Of a DNA stretch of 64,000 bases, positions 1 through 6,956 are shown in pieces. The position numbers and the translations under genes are program-made. Positions within the stretch are counted from its first letter, which is position 1, and the number at the start of each line of letters is the position of its first letter. Below the pieces are notes generated by a model, which ran no database searches, had not been told where the DNA came from, and worked only from the letters and a program-made list of their open reading frames with translations. The stretch is from the NCBI GenBank assembly GCA_002344135.1, contig DDTO01000004.1:420473-484472 (forward strand), written 5' to 3'. This stretch comes from Chthonomonas sp. UBA2362 (GTDB lineage: Bacteria > Armatimonadota > Fimbriimonadia > Fimbriimonadales > Fimbriimonadaceae).

Positions 1-526
1 TGGGGGTGCTAATGCTAGGCTCGACCAGATATTCGGGAAGGAGTGCCTCCGGCTCGATCCAGGTCAATCGACTCGGGATCGCCCGCTCGGCGAGTGGGAA
101 GATCGGAGATTCGAAGGCCGGCCCGTAGCCGACCGATCCCTCGACTTCGCTCGTCAGGGAGGCCGCTCGTCCTGGCTCTCGCACGAGATAGGTATCGCGG
201 CGAACCGGAATCGCGACAGGGCCAGCCGAGGAAATGAGGTCGAAGGCGTCAACGCCGGCCACCTTAACGCCCTTGGCGAATCCGAGAGATTTGGCCAGAG
301 TCACGCCTACCCGTGTACCCGAGAACCCGCCCGGTCCCACGTCGGCTACGAAGCCAGTGAGGTCGCCGAGGGTCCCTCCCGGATCAGACAAGAGCGCTTC
401 GAGGATCCACAGGCATGCGGCTCCCGCTTTGCCCTGAGCTTCGCGGTACTCGGCGGCGAGCAAGCGGTCACCCTCGAAAAGAGCGACGCTTGCAATCGGG
501 CTCGACGTGCTGAAGACTGCGATCAC
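1..526 (-). CDS. tsaB: TsaB, tRNA threonylcarbamoyladenosine (t6A) protein, 3' end cut by window
   Basis: TsaB is the non-catalytic partner of TsaD in making t6A37 on ANN-decoding tRNAs in the cytoplasm. 175 codons are visible without a stop. The protein begins VIAVFSTSSPIASVALFEGD, an ASKHA nucleotide-fold start (families usually have DTST here). It contains DVGPGGFSGTRVGVTLAKSL near residues 70-90, the TsaB signature GPGSFTGxRxGxxxAKGL. Near the window edge it reads PEYLVEPSIS, like the usual end of TsaB, so only a few residues are probably missing. The GTG start (524-526) overlaps the TGA of the upstream gene as GTGA, which suggests translational coupling. There is no ATG upstream in frame. 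Confidence 0.85.
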   Translation of the reverse strand, partial: MIAVFSTSSPIASVALFEGDRLLAAEYREAQGKAGAACLWILEALLSDPGGTLGDLTGFVADVGPGGFSGTRVGVTLAKSLGFAKGVKVAGVDAFDLISSAGPVAIPVRRDTYLVREPGRAASLTSEVEGSVGYGPAFESPIFPLAERAIPSRLTWIEPEALLPEYLVEPSISTP

Positions 527-1578
527 GGTGCCAGCACCACGCTGGCCCCGTTCATCAGCGAATCGAGCGATCCCGAGTCCCTTCGGAAGTGCTTCGGGTC
601 GTTCGCCCGGTAGGTCAGCAGCCAGTAGTAATCTCCGCTCGCTCCGCTGGCGTGGAGGATCACCAAGCCGCCGTCCATCGACCGGCCCTCGCGCCGCACG
701 ATCTGAAGCAGGGCGCCGGCTTTGGTGGTGACGGGTCGACTCTCATCGCGCATAGTGACTTGAGCAAACTCGCCGAGAGTCTTAGCGGCGGATGCGAGGA
801 GTGCTCGCTGGGCTGGCGGCGAGTCGAGGGTACCGGCCACTTCCATTCGAACGACTCCATTGAAGCCCTTCCGGGTGAGAATGAACGCGTCACCGTCGGG
901 ATCGGCTCGCCAGCCATCGGGCAAGAGCAGAAGGATGTCTTTGCCGGCCGCTCGAGCCGAAACCTTGACCGGTCCACGATACAGCTTCGACGGTGTCGGA
1001 CCCTTCGCGCTGAAGGTCACCTGCGGCTTAGGTTTCTCGACTTTCGGCGGTACGATCGGCGTGTCGACGATCCGATCCGGATTCTCGGCTTCCGGCATGC
1101 TGCCGCTCATTGTGCGCAGCGACTGGAGGGCCTCCCGCCAAGATCGCTCGGCCTCCTCGTAGACCGAACTCGACGCGGTGAGTCGGAAGTTCAGTTTCTT
1201 CGGGTGCGAACGGTACATCAGTCCGACCAAGGTCGCCATCGGTTCAGCCTTGACGGTGTAAAAAATGCGCGTCATCAGGAGCGGCGAGCCGAGTACCTCT
1301 TCTTGCCATTGGCGGTCGACCGTTCGCTTGAGGTTCTGGTTCGCCATAAGCTGATATTCCTGCCAGCGTTCGGCGGGTTCGCGGAATGCAACGGAGAAGA
1401 TTTCGAGAGTCGCTTTCCCGCCACCGGCCAGCGGGATCTCCAATTTCGTGTCTCCCTTCTTGCCCGGGATGACCTTCCAGTTTGCGGGATGCTGGAACGA
1501 GAGGTCCAACTCCGGGCTGTTGAACATCTTGCTCTGAAGTCCGAGGGCGGTGACAAAAACTAAGGCGATCGTGCTCAT
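523..1578 (-). CDS. Secreted protein of unknown function with two related domains
   Basis: 351 residues. A short hydrophobic N-terminus (MSTIALVFVTALGL) suggests a signal peptide. The following sequence has LDLSFQHPANWKV near residue 25, and a second similar beta-rich block near residue 215 (KDILLLLPDGWRADPDGDAF). Both resemble the 'F..P..W' start of PsbP/DUF1795-like folds, so the protein may be a tandem repeat of such a domain joined by a Pro/Lys-rich linker (about 170-200). It lies between aspS and tsaB on the same strand and is coupled to tsaB through GTGA. The functional link is not apparent. I do not recognise the family with certainty. Confidence 0.7.
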   Translation of the reverse strand: MSTIALVFVTALGLQSKMFNSPELDLSFQHPANWKVIPGKKGDTKLEIPLAGGGKATLEIFSVAFREPAERWQEYQLMANQNLKRTVDRQWQEEVLGSPLLMTRIFYTVKAEPMATLVGLMYRSHPKKLNFRLTASSSVYEEAERSWREALQSLRTMSGSMPEAENPDRIVDTPIVPPKVEKPKPQVTFSAKGPTPSKLYRGPVKVSARAAGKDILLLLPDGWRADPDGDAFILTRKGFNGVVRMEVAGTLDSPPAQRALLASAAKTLGEFAQVTMRDESRPVTTKAGALLQIVRREGRSMDGGLVILHASGASGDYYWLLTYRANDPKHFRRDSGSLDSLMNGASVVLAP

Positions 1579-1629
1579 AGGGATCCCTTCCGTAGGATTA
1601 TAGAAGGTTCGACGATCGACAGGCGCCTC

Positions 1630-3453
1630 CTATTCACCCAAGCGTAGGCCCAGTTCGGCCCACTGCTGGGGATCGATCGTGCTCGGGGCTCCCATCATGG
1701 GGTCCATTCCTTGCCCGATCTTGGGAAATGCGATGACCTCTCGAATGTTCTCATCGTCGGTCAGAAACATGATAAGTCGGTCGATTCCCGGTGCGATGCC
1801 GCCGTGGGGAGGGGCGCCGTACTCGAAAGCCTCGATCATATGGCCGAATCGGGCACGGATCGTCTCCTCGTCGAGGCCAAGCAGCTTGAAGCAGCGCTCC
1901 TGGATATCGGGCCGATGGATTCGAATACTCCCGCTGGCCCATTCGGTCCCGTTGCAGACCACGTCGTAACAGTCCGCTCGGATTCGGCCAGGATCGGTGT
2001 CGATGTAGATCAGGTCTTCAGCTTTTGGAGCAGTAAACGGATGGTGGGTGGCGTCCCACCGGCTCGATTCTGGATTCCACTCGACGAGAGGGAAGTCGAG
2101 CACGAAACAGAAGGCCACCTTTCGCTGGTCTCGAAGGCCACAGCGTTCGCCGATCTCGTTTCGCAGCCGGAAGAGGACGTTGTTTCCAGCCGAATAGGCG
2201 TCGGCGATGAAGCAGAGAAGATCGCCCGGTTCGGCCTTGGCCGTCTCCAGAATCTGCACGAGCTCTTCGGGCTTGAAGAACTTGGCGATCGAGCCCTTCA
2301 CCGCGCGACCGTCCGCCAGGACCACCGCACCTTCGCCCGCATCCGCAGGGTCCTGGGCGAGGCCGAAACTCGCCATCCCTTTGGCGCCGAACTCCTTGCA
2401 GAACTCCTCTAGAATGCCAATTTCCTTTCGCGAAAGAGACGCGCCTCCAGGGTATCGGATGCCTCGCACGAATCCGCCGCCATCGATGCAGGACTTGAAG
2501 ACGCCGAAACCGCAGTCTTTGACGACAGAGGAGATGTCGAACAACTGAAGTCCGAACCGAAGATCAGGCTTATCGCACCCGTAGAGGTGCATGGATTCGT
2601 CATAGGTGAGCCTCGCGAAGCCTTCGACCCGGTCTTTCGGCAGGTCGAACTCTTCGATAAGACCGTTTACGACTTCTACCGTGAGGCCCTCGATCAGCCG
2701 AAGGACGTCTTCCTGGGTCACGAACGACATCTCGAGATCGAGTTGAGTGAATTCGGGCTGACGGTCTGCACGCTGGGCCTCGTCACGGAAGCACTTGGCG
2801 ATCTGGTAGTAGCGCTCGACGCCGGCCACCATCAGCAGCTGCTTGTACTGCTGCGGACTTTGGGGCAGGGCGTAAAAGAGGCCGGGCTCGAGGCGATAGG
2901 GCACCAGGTAGTCACGGGCGCCTTCCGGGGTGGATTTCGTAAAGATCGGCGTCTCGATCTCGAGAAACTCGCGTTGATCGAGGTATGCCCTGATCCTACG
3001 AATTGCGGCCGCTCGGATGGCGAACTTTCGGTACATCGCCGGACGACGGAGGTCGAGGTAGCGGTACTTGATTCGCAGTTCCTCGTTGACGCTGGTCATC
3101 TGTTCCTCGTCGCTGACGGGGAAGGGAAGCGTCTTAGCCGGCCCTAGCACGTTGTAGCCGGTGACAACGATCTCGACCTCGCCGGTTGGCATCGCCGGGT
3201 TCTTGGTGTCGGGGTCGCGTAGTCGGACGGTTCCGGTGACGCTTAGGCAGGATTCGCTACGAATCTCAGCGAGGTTTTGGAACCTGGAAGGGTCGAAGAC
3301 GAGTTGGACGATGCCCGATCGGTCGCGAAGGTCGACGAAGCACACGCCGCCGAGGTCGCGTACGCGATGGGCCCACCCGTTCAGGATCACCTGCTCGCCT
3401 GCGTGGGAAGCGCGTGGCTCACCGCAACCGTGCGTGCGTTGGGCGAAGCTCAT
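1630..3453 (-). CDS. aspS: Aspartyl-tRNA synthetase
   Basis: 607 residues, the usual length for a bacterial AspRS with a GAD insertion. An N-terminal OB-fold anticodon domain (GWAHRVRDLGGVCFVDLRDR, about 26-45) is followed by the class II catalytic core. Motif 2 is FRDEAQRADRQPEFTQLDLE (about 222-241), the flexible region is TPEGARDYLVP, and motif 3 is GGIAPGIDRLIMFLTDDENI near residue 560. The GAD-type domain occupies the region of about 300-420. It charges tRNA-Asp in the cytoplasm. Whether it also charges tRNA-Asn depends on the presence of GatCAB, which is not in this window. It lies 12 nt downstream of atpG on the same strand and may share its transcript. Confidence 0.97.
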   Translation of the reverse strand: MSFAQRTHGCGEPRASHAGEQVILNGWAHRVRDLGGVCFVDLRDRSGIVQLVFDPSRFQNLAEIRSESCLSVTGTVRLRDPDTKNPAMPTGEVEIVVTGYNVLGPAKTLPFPVSDEEQMTSVNEELRIKYRYLDLRRPAMYRKFAIRAAAIRRIRAYLDQREFLEIETPIFTKSTPEGARDYLVPYRLEPGLFYALPQSPQQYKQLLMVAGVERYYQIAKCFRDEAQRADRQPEFTQLDLEMSFVTQEDVLRLIEGLTVEVVNGLIEEFDLPKDRVEGFARLTYDESMHLYGCDKPDLRFGLQLFDISSVVKDCGFGVFKSCIDGGGFVRGIRYPGGASLSRKEIGILEEFCKEFGAKGMASFGLAQDPADAGEGAVVLADGRAVKGSIAKFFKPEELVQILETAKAEPGDLLCFIADAYSAGNNVLFRLRNEIGERCGLRDQRKVAFCFVLDFPLVEWNPESSRWDATHHPFTAPKAEDLIYIDTDPGRIRADCYDVVCNGTEWASGSIRIHRPDIQERCFKLLGLDEETIRARFGHMIEAFEYGAPPHGGIAPGIDRLIMFLTDDENIREVIAFPKIGQGMDPMMGAPSTIDPQQWAELGLRLGE

Positions 3454-3465
3454 GCCGGCCTCACG

Positions 3466-4323
3466 CTACGACTTCAGCGCCTCGGCGCCACCGACGACTT
3501 CCAGAATCTCTTTCGTGATGCCGGCCTGGCGGGCACGGTTGGCCGTCAATGTCAGCTGCTGGATCATCTTGCCGGCGTTGTCGGTCGCGCTCGTCATGGC
3601 GGTCATCCGCGAACCGTGCTCCGAGGCCGTCGCTTCGAGGAGGGCCTGATAGATCAGCGTCGAGAGATACTTGGGGAGCAAAGTGCCCAGGAGTTCTTCG
3701 GGGCCCGGCTCGTAAATGTAGTTCTTCGCCGCCGCGCCGCCTTCGGACTTGACGGGCTCGATCGGAAGCAGTTGCACGATCTGGGGCACCTGGCGGATCG
3801 GCGAGTAAAACTTGCTGTAGCACACATAGACCGCGTCGACCTCGCCCGATTCGAAAACCTCTCGCGCCAGACGGGTGACCTCGCGAGCGTCCTCGACGCG
3901 GGCCCCCGAGGTCGGCACCGTGATCTGGTGGAGCACGCTGTAACCGCGTTTTGAAAGGAACTGGCCGCCTTTCTTACCGACGCAGATAAGATCGGTGGGC
4001 ACCGTCTGCGCCCTAAGGAAGTCCCAGGCCTTGCGGATCAAGTTGGTGTTGTAGGAGCCGGCGAGGCCCCGATCGGCGGTCACGAGGATCAGGCATGCCC
4101 GCTGCACCGGCCGCTTCTCGAGCAGAGGGTGGGCGGGGAGGTCGCCGGCGCCGGAGATGCTGGTCATGAAGTCGCGCATCTTGTCCGAGTAGGGCCGGGC
4201 CTCCAGCACGCGGTCCTGCGCCTTCTTGAGGCGCGCCGCCGCCACCAGCTTCATCGCTCGCGTGATCTGCTGGATGCTCTTCGAGGTTTTGATCCGCTGC
4301 CGGATTTGCTTGAGGGTCGCCAT
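3466..4323 (-). CDS. atpG: F1 ATP synthase gamma subunit
   Basis: 285 residues, normal for the family. It begins MATLKQIRQRIKTSKSIQQI, the N-terminal helix of the central stalk, and ends ANRARQAGITKEILEVVGGA, the conserved C-terminal helix that rotates within the alpha3beta3 ring. An N-terminal and a C-terminal coiled coil flank a Rossmann-like centre (LILVTADRGLAGSYNTNL, about 78-95). It follows atpA by 3 nt. atpD and atpC, which normally come next, are absent; aspS follows instead. Confidence 0.97.
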   Translation of the reverse strand: MATLKQIRQRIKTSKSIQQITRAMKLVAAARLKKAQDRVLEARPYSDKMRDFMTSISGAGDLPAHPLLEKRPVQRACLILVTADRGLAGSYNTNLIRKAWDFLRAQTVPTDLICVGKKGGQFLSKRGYSVLHQITVPTSGARVEDAREVTRLAREVFESGEVDAVYVCYSKFYSPIRQVPQIVQLLPIEPVKSEGGAAAKNYIYEPGPEELLGTLLPKYLSTLIYQALLEATASEHGSRMTAMTSATDNAGKMIQQLTLTANRARQAGITKEILEVVGGAEALKS

Positions 4324-4326
4324 CGG

Positions 4327-5919
4327 TTACGCTTGAACGGCGTCCTTGAGCGCGTCTTCGGAGGTCTTTCCGGTGTCGTAGACCTTCTGGCCGCTCTTGT
4401 CGAACTGCGCGACGAACTCCGCGTAGGCCTTCTTCAGCGTGTCTTCGGTCTCCTTGGACATCTCCTTCGTCATGCGGATCGTCTCGACGGCGTCGGCATA
4501 CCGCTCCTTGACGAAGGCGAGCAGGCCCGTTTCGAAGCGGCCGACGGCGTCGTTCGGAATGTCGTCGAGGAAGCCGCTCGTGCCGGCGAAGACGAGCACG
4601 ACCTGGTCGGTGACGTCGTAGGGCGTGGCGAGGCCCTGTTTGAGAAGCTCGGTGAGGCGCTGGCCGCGCAGGAGCTGCATCTGCGTGGCGCGGTCGAGGT
4701 CGCTCGCGAACTGAGCGAAGGCCGCCACGTCGCGGTATTGCGCCATCTCCAGCTTGAGGCGGCCGGCGACCGACTTCATGGCCTTGATTTGGGCGTTGCC
4801 GCCGACGCGGCTGACCGAGATACCGACGTTGATCGCGGGGCGCACGCCGGCGAAGAAGAGGTCGGGCTCGAGGTAGATCTGTCCGTCGGTGATCGAGATG
4901 ACGTTCGTCGGAATGTAGGCCGATACGTCGCCGGCCTGGGTCTCGATGACCGGCAGCGCGGTCAGCGAGCCCCCGCCCTTCTCGTCGGACAGCTTCGCCG
5001 CGCGCTCGAGGAGGCGGCTATGAAGATAGAAAACGTCGCCCGGATACGCCTCGCGGCCCGGCGGGCGGCGGAGGAGCAGCGACAGCGCGCGGTAGGCCTG
5101 GGCGTGCTTGGAGAGGTCGTCGTACACCGCCAGGGCGTGCATCCCGTTGTCCCGGAAGTATTCGCCGATCGAGGCGCCCGCGAACGGCGCGAGGTACTGC
5201 ATCGCGTTCGAGTCCGAGGCCGAGGCCACGACGATCACGGAGTAGTCGAGGGCGCCATTCTCGCGGAGCGTATCGACGACGCGGGCCACGTTCGCCATCT
5301 TCTGGCCCACCGCGACATAGATGCAGTAGACAGGACTGCCGCCAGGCTCGTGAGTCCGGCGCTGGTTGATGATCGTATCGACGCAGACGGCGGTCTTTCC
5401 GGTCTGGCGGTCGCCGATGACGAGCTCGCGCTGGCCGCGCCCGATCGGGATCATCGCATCGACGGCCTTGATGCCGGTTTGCAGCGGCTCCTTCACCGGC
5501 TGGCGATCGACGACGCCCGGCGCGATGGTCTCGAGGCGGCGGAACTCGGTCGAGGCGATCGGGCCCTTGCCGTCGATCGGTTGTCCCAGCGCGTTGACCA
5601 CGCGGCCCAGCAGCGCCTTGCCCACCGGGATTTCGATGATGCGCCCGGTTTCCTTGACCGGGTCGCCTTCGCGAATCTGGGTGTCGTCGCCGATGATGAC
5701 GGCGCCGATGGAGTCCTCTTCGAGGTTCAGGGCAAGGCCCATGATCCCTCCCGGGAACTCCAGCAATTCGCCCATCTGACAGTCGGGAAGACCGTACACG
5801 CGGGCGATGCCGTCGCCGACCTGGAGCACGGTGCCGACGTGCTCGACGTCGGCCTTGCGCTCGAATTTCTGAAGCTCCTGCTCGAGGATAGAGGTGATTT
5901 CTTCCGGTCGAATAGCCAT
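4327..5919 (-). CDS. atpA: F1 ATP synthase alpha subunit
   Basis: 530 residues. The beta-barrel start (MAIRPEEITSILEQEL), the P-loop GDRQTGKT (near residue 170) and the alpha-subunit VISITDGQIYLEPDLFFAGV segment (about 330-350) with the following SVSRVGGNAQIKAM are all present. Alpha binds a non-catalytic nucleotide and, with beta, forms the F1 head on the cytoplasmic face of the membrane. Upstream there is a 342-bp stretch with repeats and then two clpS-like genes. The usual preceding atpH (delta) is missing, so the ATP synthase genes are split in this genome. Confidence 0.98.
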   Translation of the reverse strand: MAIRPEEITSILEQELQKFERKADVEHVGTVLQVGDGIARVYGLPDCQMGELLEFPGGIMGLALNLEEDSIGAVIIGDDTQIREGDPVKETGRIIEIPVGKALLGRVVNALGQPIDGKGPIASTEFRRLETIAPGVVDRQPVKEPLQTGIKAVDAMIPIGRGQRELVIGDRQTGKTAVCVDTIINQRRTHEPGGSPVYCIYVAVGQKMANVARVVDTLRENGALDYSVIVVASASDSNAMQYLAPFAGASIGEYFRDNGMHALAVYDDLSKHAQAYRALSLLLRRPPGREAYPGDVFYLHSRLLERAAKLSDEKGGGSLTALPVIETQAGDVSAYIPTNVISITDGQIYLEPDLFFAGVRPAINVGISVSRVGGNAQIKAMKSVAGRLKLEMAQYRDVAAFAQFASDLDRATQMQLLRGQRLTELLKQGLATPYDVTDQVVLVFAGTSGFLDDIPNDAVGRFETGLLAFVKERYADAVETIRMTKEMSKETEDTLKKAYAEFVAQFDKSGQKVYDTGKTSEDALKDAVQA

Positions 5920-5981
5920 GGTCGTGGTAATGGGGCGGGGGCTCCCGAAGGCCCCGGCGATCGCGCCTGAGGATACCCGAT

Positions 5982-6040
5982 CCCCCTCGTCCCCTACGAG
6001 GGGAAGCTGGCCGGGAGAAGCCCGTGCCGGCAGGGGGAGT
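5982..6040. repeat. REP-like palindromic repeat, copy A
   Basis: 59 bp beginning CCCCCTCGT and ending CAGGGGGAGT. It is about 80 percent identical to copy B at 6128-6187. The left part can fold as CCCCTCGT-CCCCT-ACGAGGGG, and the inner part shares GAAGCCCGT with copy B. The two copies lie in the 342-bp gap between atpA and the clpS-like genes. They may act as a terminator or mRNA-stabilising hairpin, or be relics of a small mobile repeat. Confidence 0.7.
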
Positions 6041-6095
6041 CATGAATGGAGCTTCAACGATTACTCTCCCTCTTCGCACCCTCCGCGGCGAAGGT

Positions 6096-6117
6096 CCCTC
6101 TCGCGGCTGCGAGAGGG
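6096..6117. repeat. Perfect 9-bp inverted repeat between the two REP-like copies
   Basis: CCCTCTCGC, a GGCT loop, then GCGAGAGGG. It belongs to the same CCCTC-rich style of hairpin as the flanking copies and as the hairpin at 18186-18212. No run of T follows, so intrinsic termination is uncertain. Confidence 0.6.
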
Positions 6118-6127
6118 ATTCCGGACT

Positions 6128-6187
6128 CCCCCTCGTCCAGGACGAGGGGGAGGCGGCCCGGGCGAAGCCCGTGGCGGCAGGGGGAGT
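6128..6187. repeat. REP-like palindromic repeat, copy B
   Basis: 60 bp. It starts with a perfect 11-bp inverted repeat (CCCCCTCGTCC, A, GGACGAGGGGG). Short outer inverted ends are present as well: ACTCCCCCT at 6125-6133 and AGGGGGAGT at 6179-6187. It is clearly homologous to copy A. The inverted ends and internal palindrome are typical of REP/MITE-type intergenic repeats. Confidence 0.7.
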
Positions 6188-6261
6188 TATTCTCCATCGG
6201 GGAGGACTTCCGCGTGGTCGGGGAAAAGCGCCGTTGAGCACGCGCACTCCAAAAAGGCCTG

Positions 6262-6573
6262 TTAGGTCTCGCTCACATCGACGCGGATGCCGATGGTGGC
6301 GATGATGCCGGCGACGCGGCGACACTCGGGCTCGTCGGCGACGTGGACGACGGATTGCCCGAGATGGTCGATCTCCCACGTCTCGATGTAGGCCTCTTCC
6401 TCGTCGCAGCCGGTGGCGACCATGAGGATGAAGATCACCTCGTCGTAGGTGTTGGTGTCGTTGTTGTAGACGGTGACGATCCAGCCGCCGCGGGAAGTGC
6501 CGGTGGACTCGATCTCGGGGGCTTCGATAACGCCGATGCCCGGGCCGTTTGCGCTGGCGCTCACTCGCTCCAT
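6262..6573 (-). CDS. ClpS-like adaptor paralogue 2 (divergent)
   Basis: 103 residues from ATG at 6573. A GTG at 6564 that forms GTGA with the upstream stop is an equally good start and would give 100 residues. The ClpS core spans about residues 30-100: WIVTVYNNDTNTYDEVIFIL then GCDEEEAYIETWEIDHLGQS. In canonical ClpS the motif NDD-x-TP and a His three residues before GK form the N-degron pocket and handle substrates for ClpAP. Here the motif is NND-T-NT and the His position is Asp. The fold is therefore kept but the binding residues are not. It directly follows and overlaps another ClpS-like gene. Its substrate and even its Clp partner are unknown. Confidence 0.7.
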   Translation of the reverse strand: MERVSASANGPGIGVIEAPEIESTGTSRGGWIVTVYNNDTNTYDEVIFILMVATGCDEEEAYIETWEIDHLGQSVVHVADEPECRRVAGIIATIGIRVDVSET

Positions 6574-6845
6574 TCCGGTTGCACGTCGACCTGGATGCGG
6601 GCTCGCGCGATGATCGCGGCGGCTTGGCGGCATTCCTCTTCGGTGGCGAAATGAACGGCGGCCTTGCCATAGGCTTCCGCTTCCCAGACCTCCATGGCCG
6701 CCTCCTGCATATCGCAACCGGTGGCGGCGACGAGCGTGACGAGGACGAGGTCGACCGGGGTCACGTCGTCGTCGAAGATCACGGTCATCCACCTTCCGCC
6801 GGCGCCGGGTCGGCTCGTGGTGGGCTCGAGGGCGGTCTGGCTCAT
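6561..6845 (-). CDS. ClpS-like adaptor paralogue 1
   Basis: 94 residues. An N-terminal flexible segment (MSQTALEPTTSRPGAGG) is followed by the ClpS fold: WMTVIFDDDVTPVDLVLVTL, then GCDMQEAAMEVWEAEAYGKA and HFATEEECRQAAAIIARARI. The DD-x-TP motif is retained (first Asn replaced by Asp). The residue aligned with the E. coli ClpS His66 is Glu. Family knowledge: ClpS docks on the ClpA/ClpC N-domain and delivers N-end-rule substrates. It lies upstream of paralogue 2 with a 13-bp overlap (or 4 bp if the GTG start is used), so the two are co-expressed. The HD-GYP gene is divergent with a 111-bp gap. Confidence 0.75.
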   Translation of the reverse strand: MSQTALEPTTSRPGAGGRWMTVIFDDDVTPVDLVLVTLVAATGCDMQEAAMEVWEAEAYGKAAVHFATEEECRQAAAIIARARIQVDVQPEWSE

Positions 6846-6956
6846 CGGAATCAGGCTCGATTGTACCTGGGCGGGAAGGACGATCGTGCTCGGAATGGGG
6901 CACGAACTGCCTTGAAGTTCCTTGCGTCGTTTGCCGAAAATTTGATCGTTACAACG

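Noticed and set aside
5018..6670. Long Arg-rich frames opposite or in other frames of atpA and neighbouring genes
   Set aside because: High-GC shadows of atpA with no domain and no start context.
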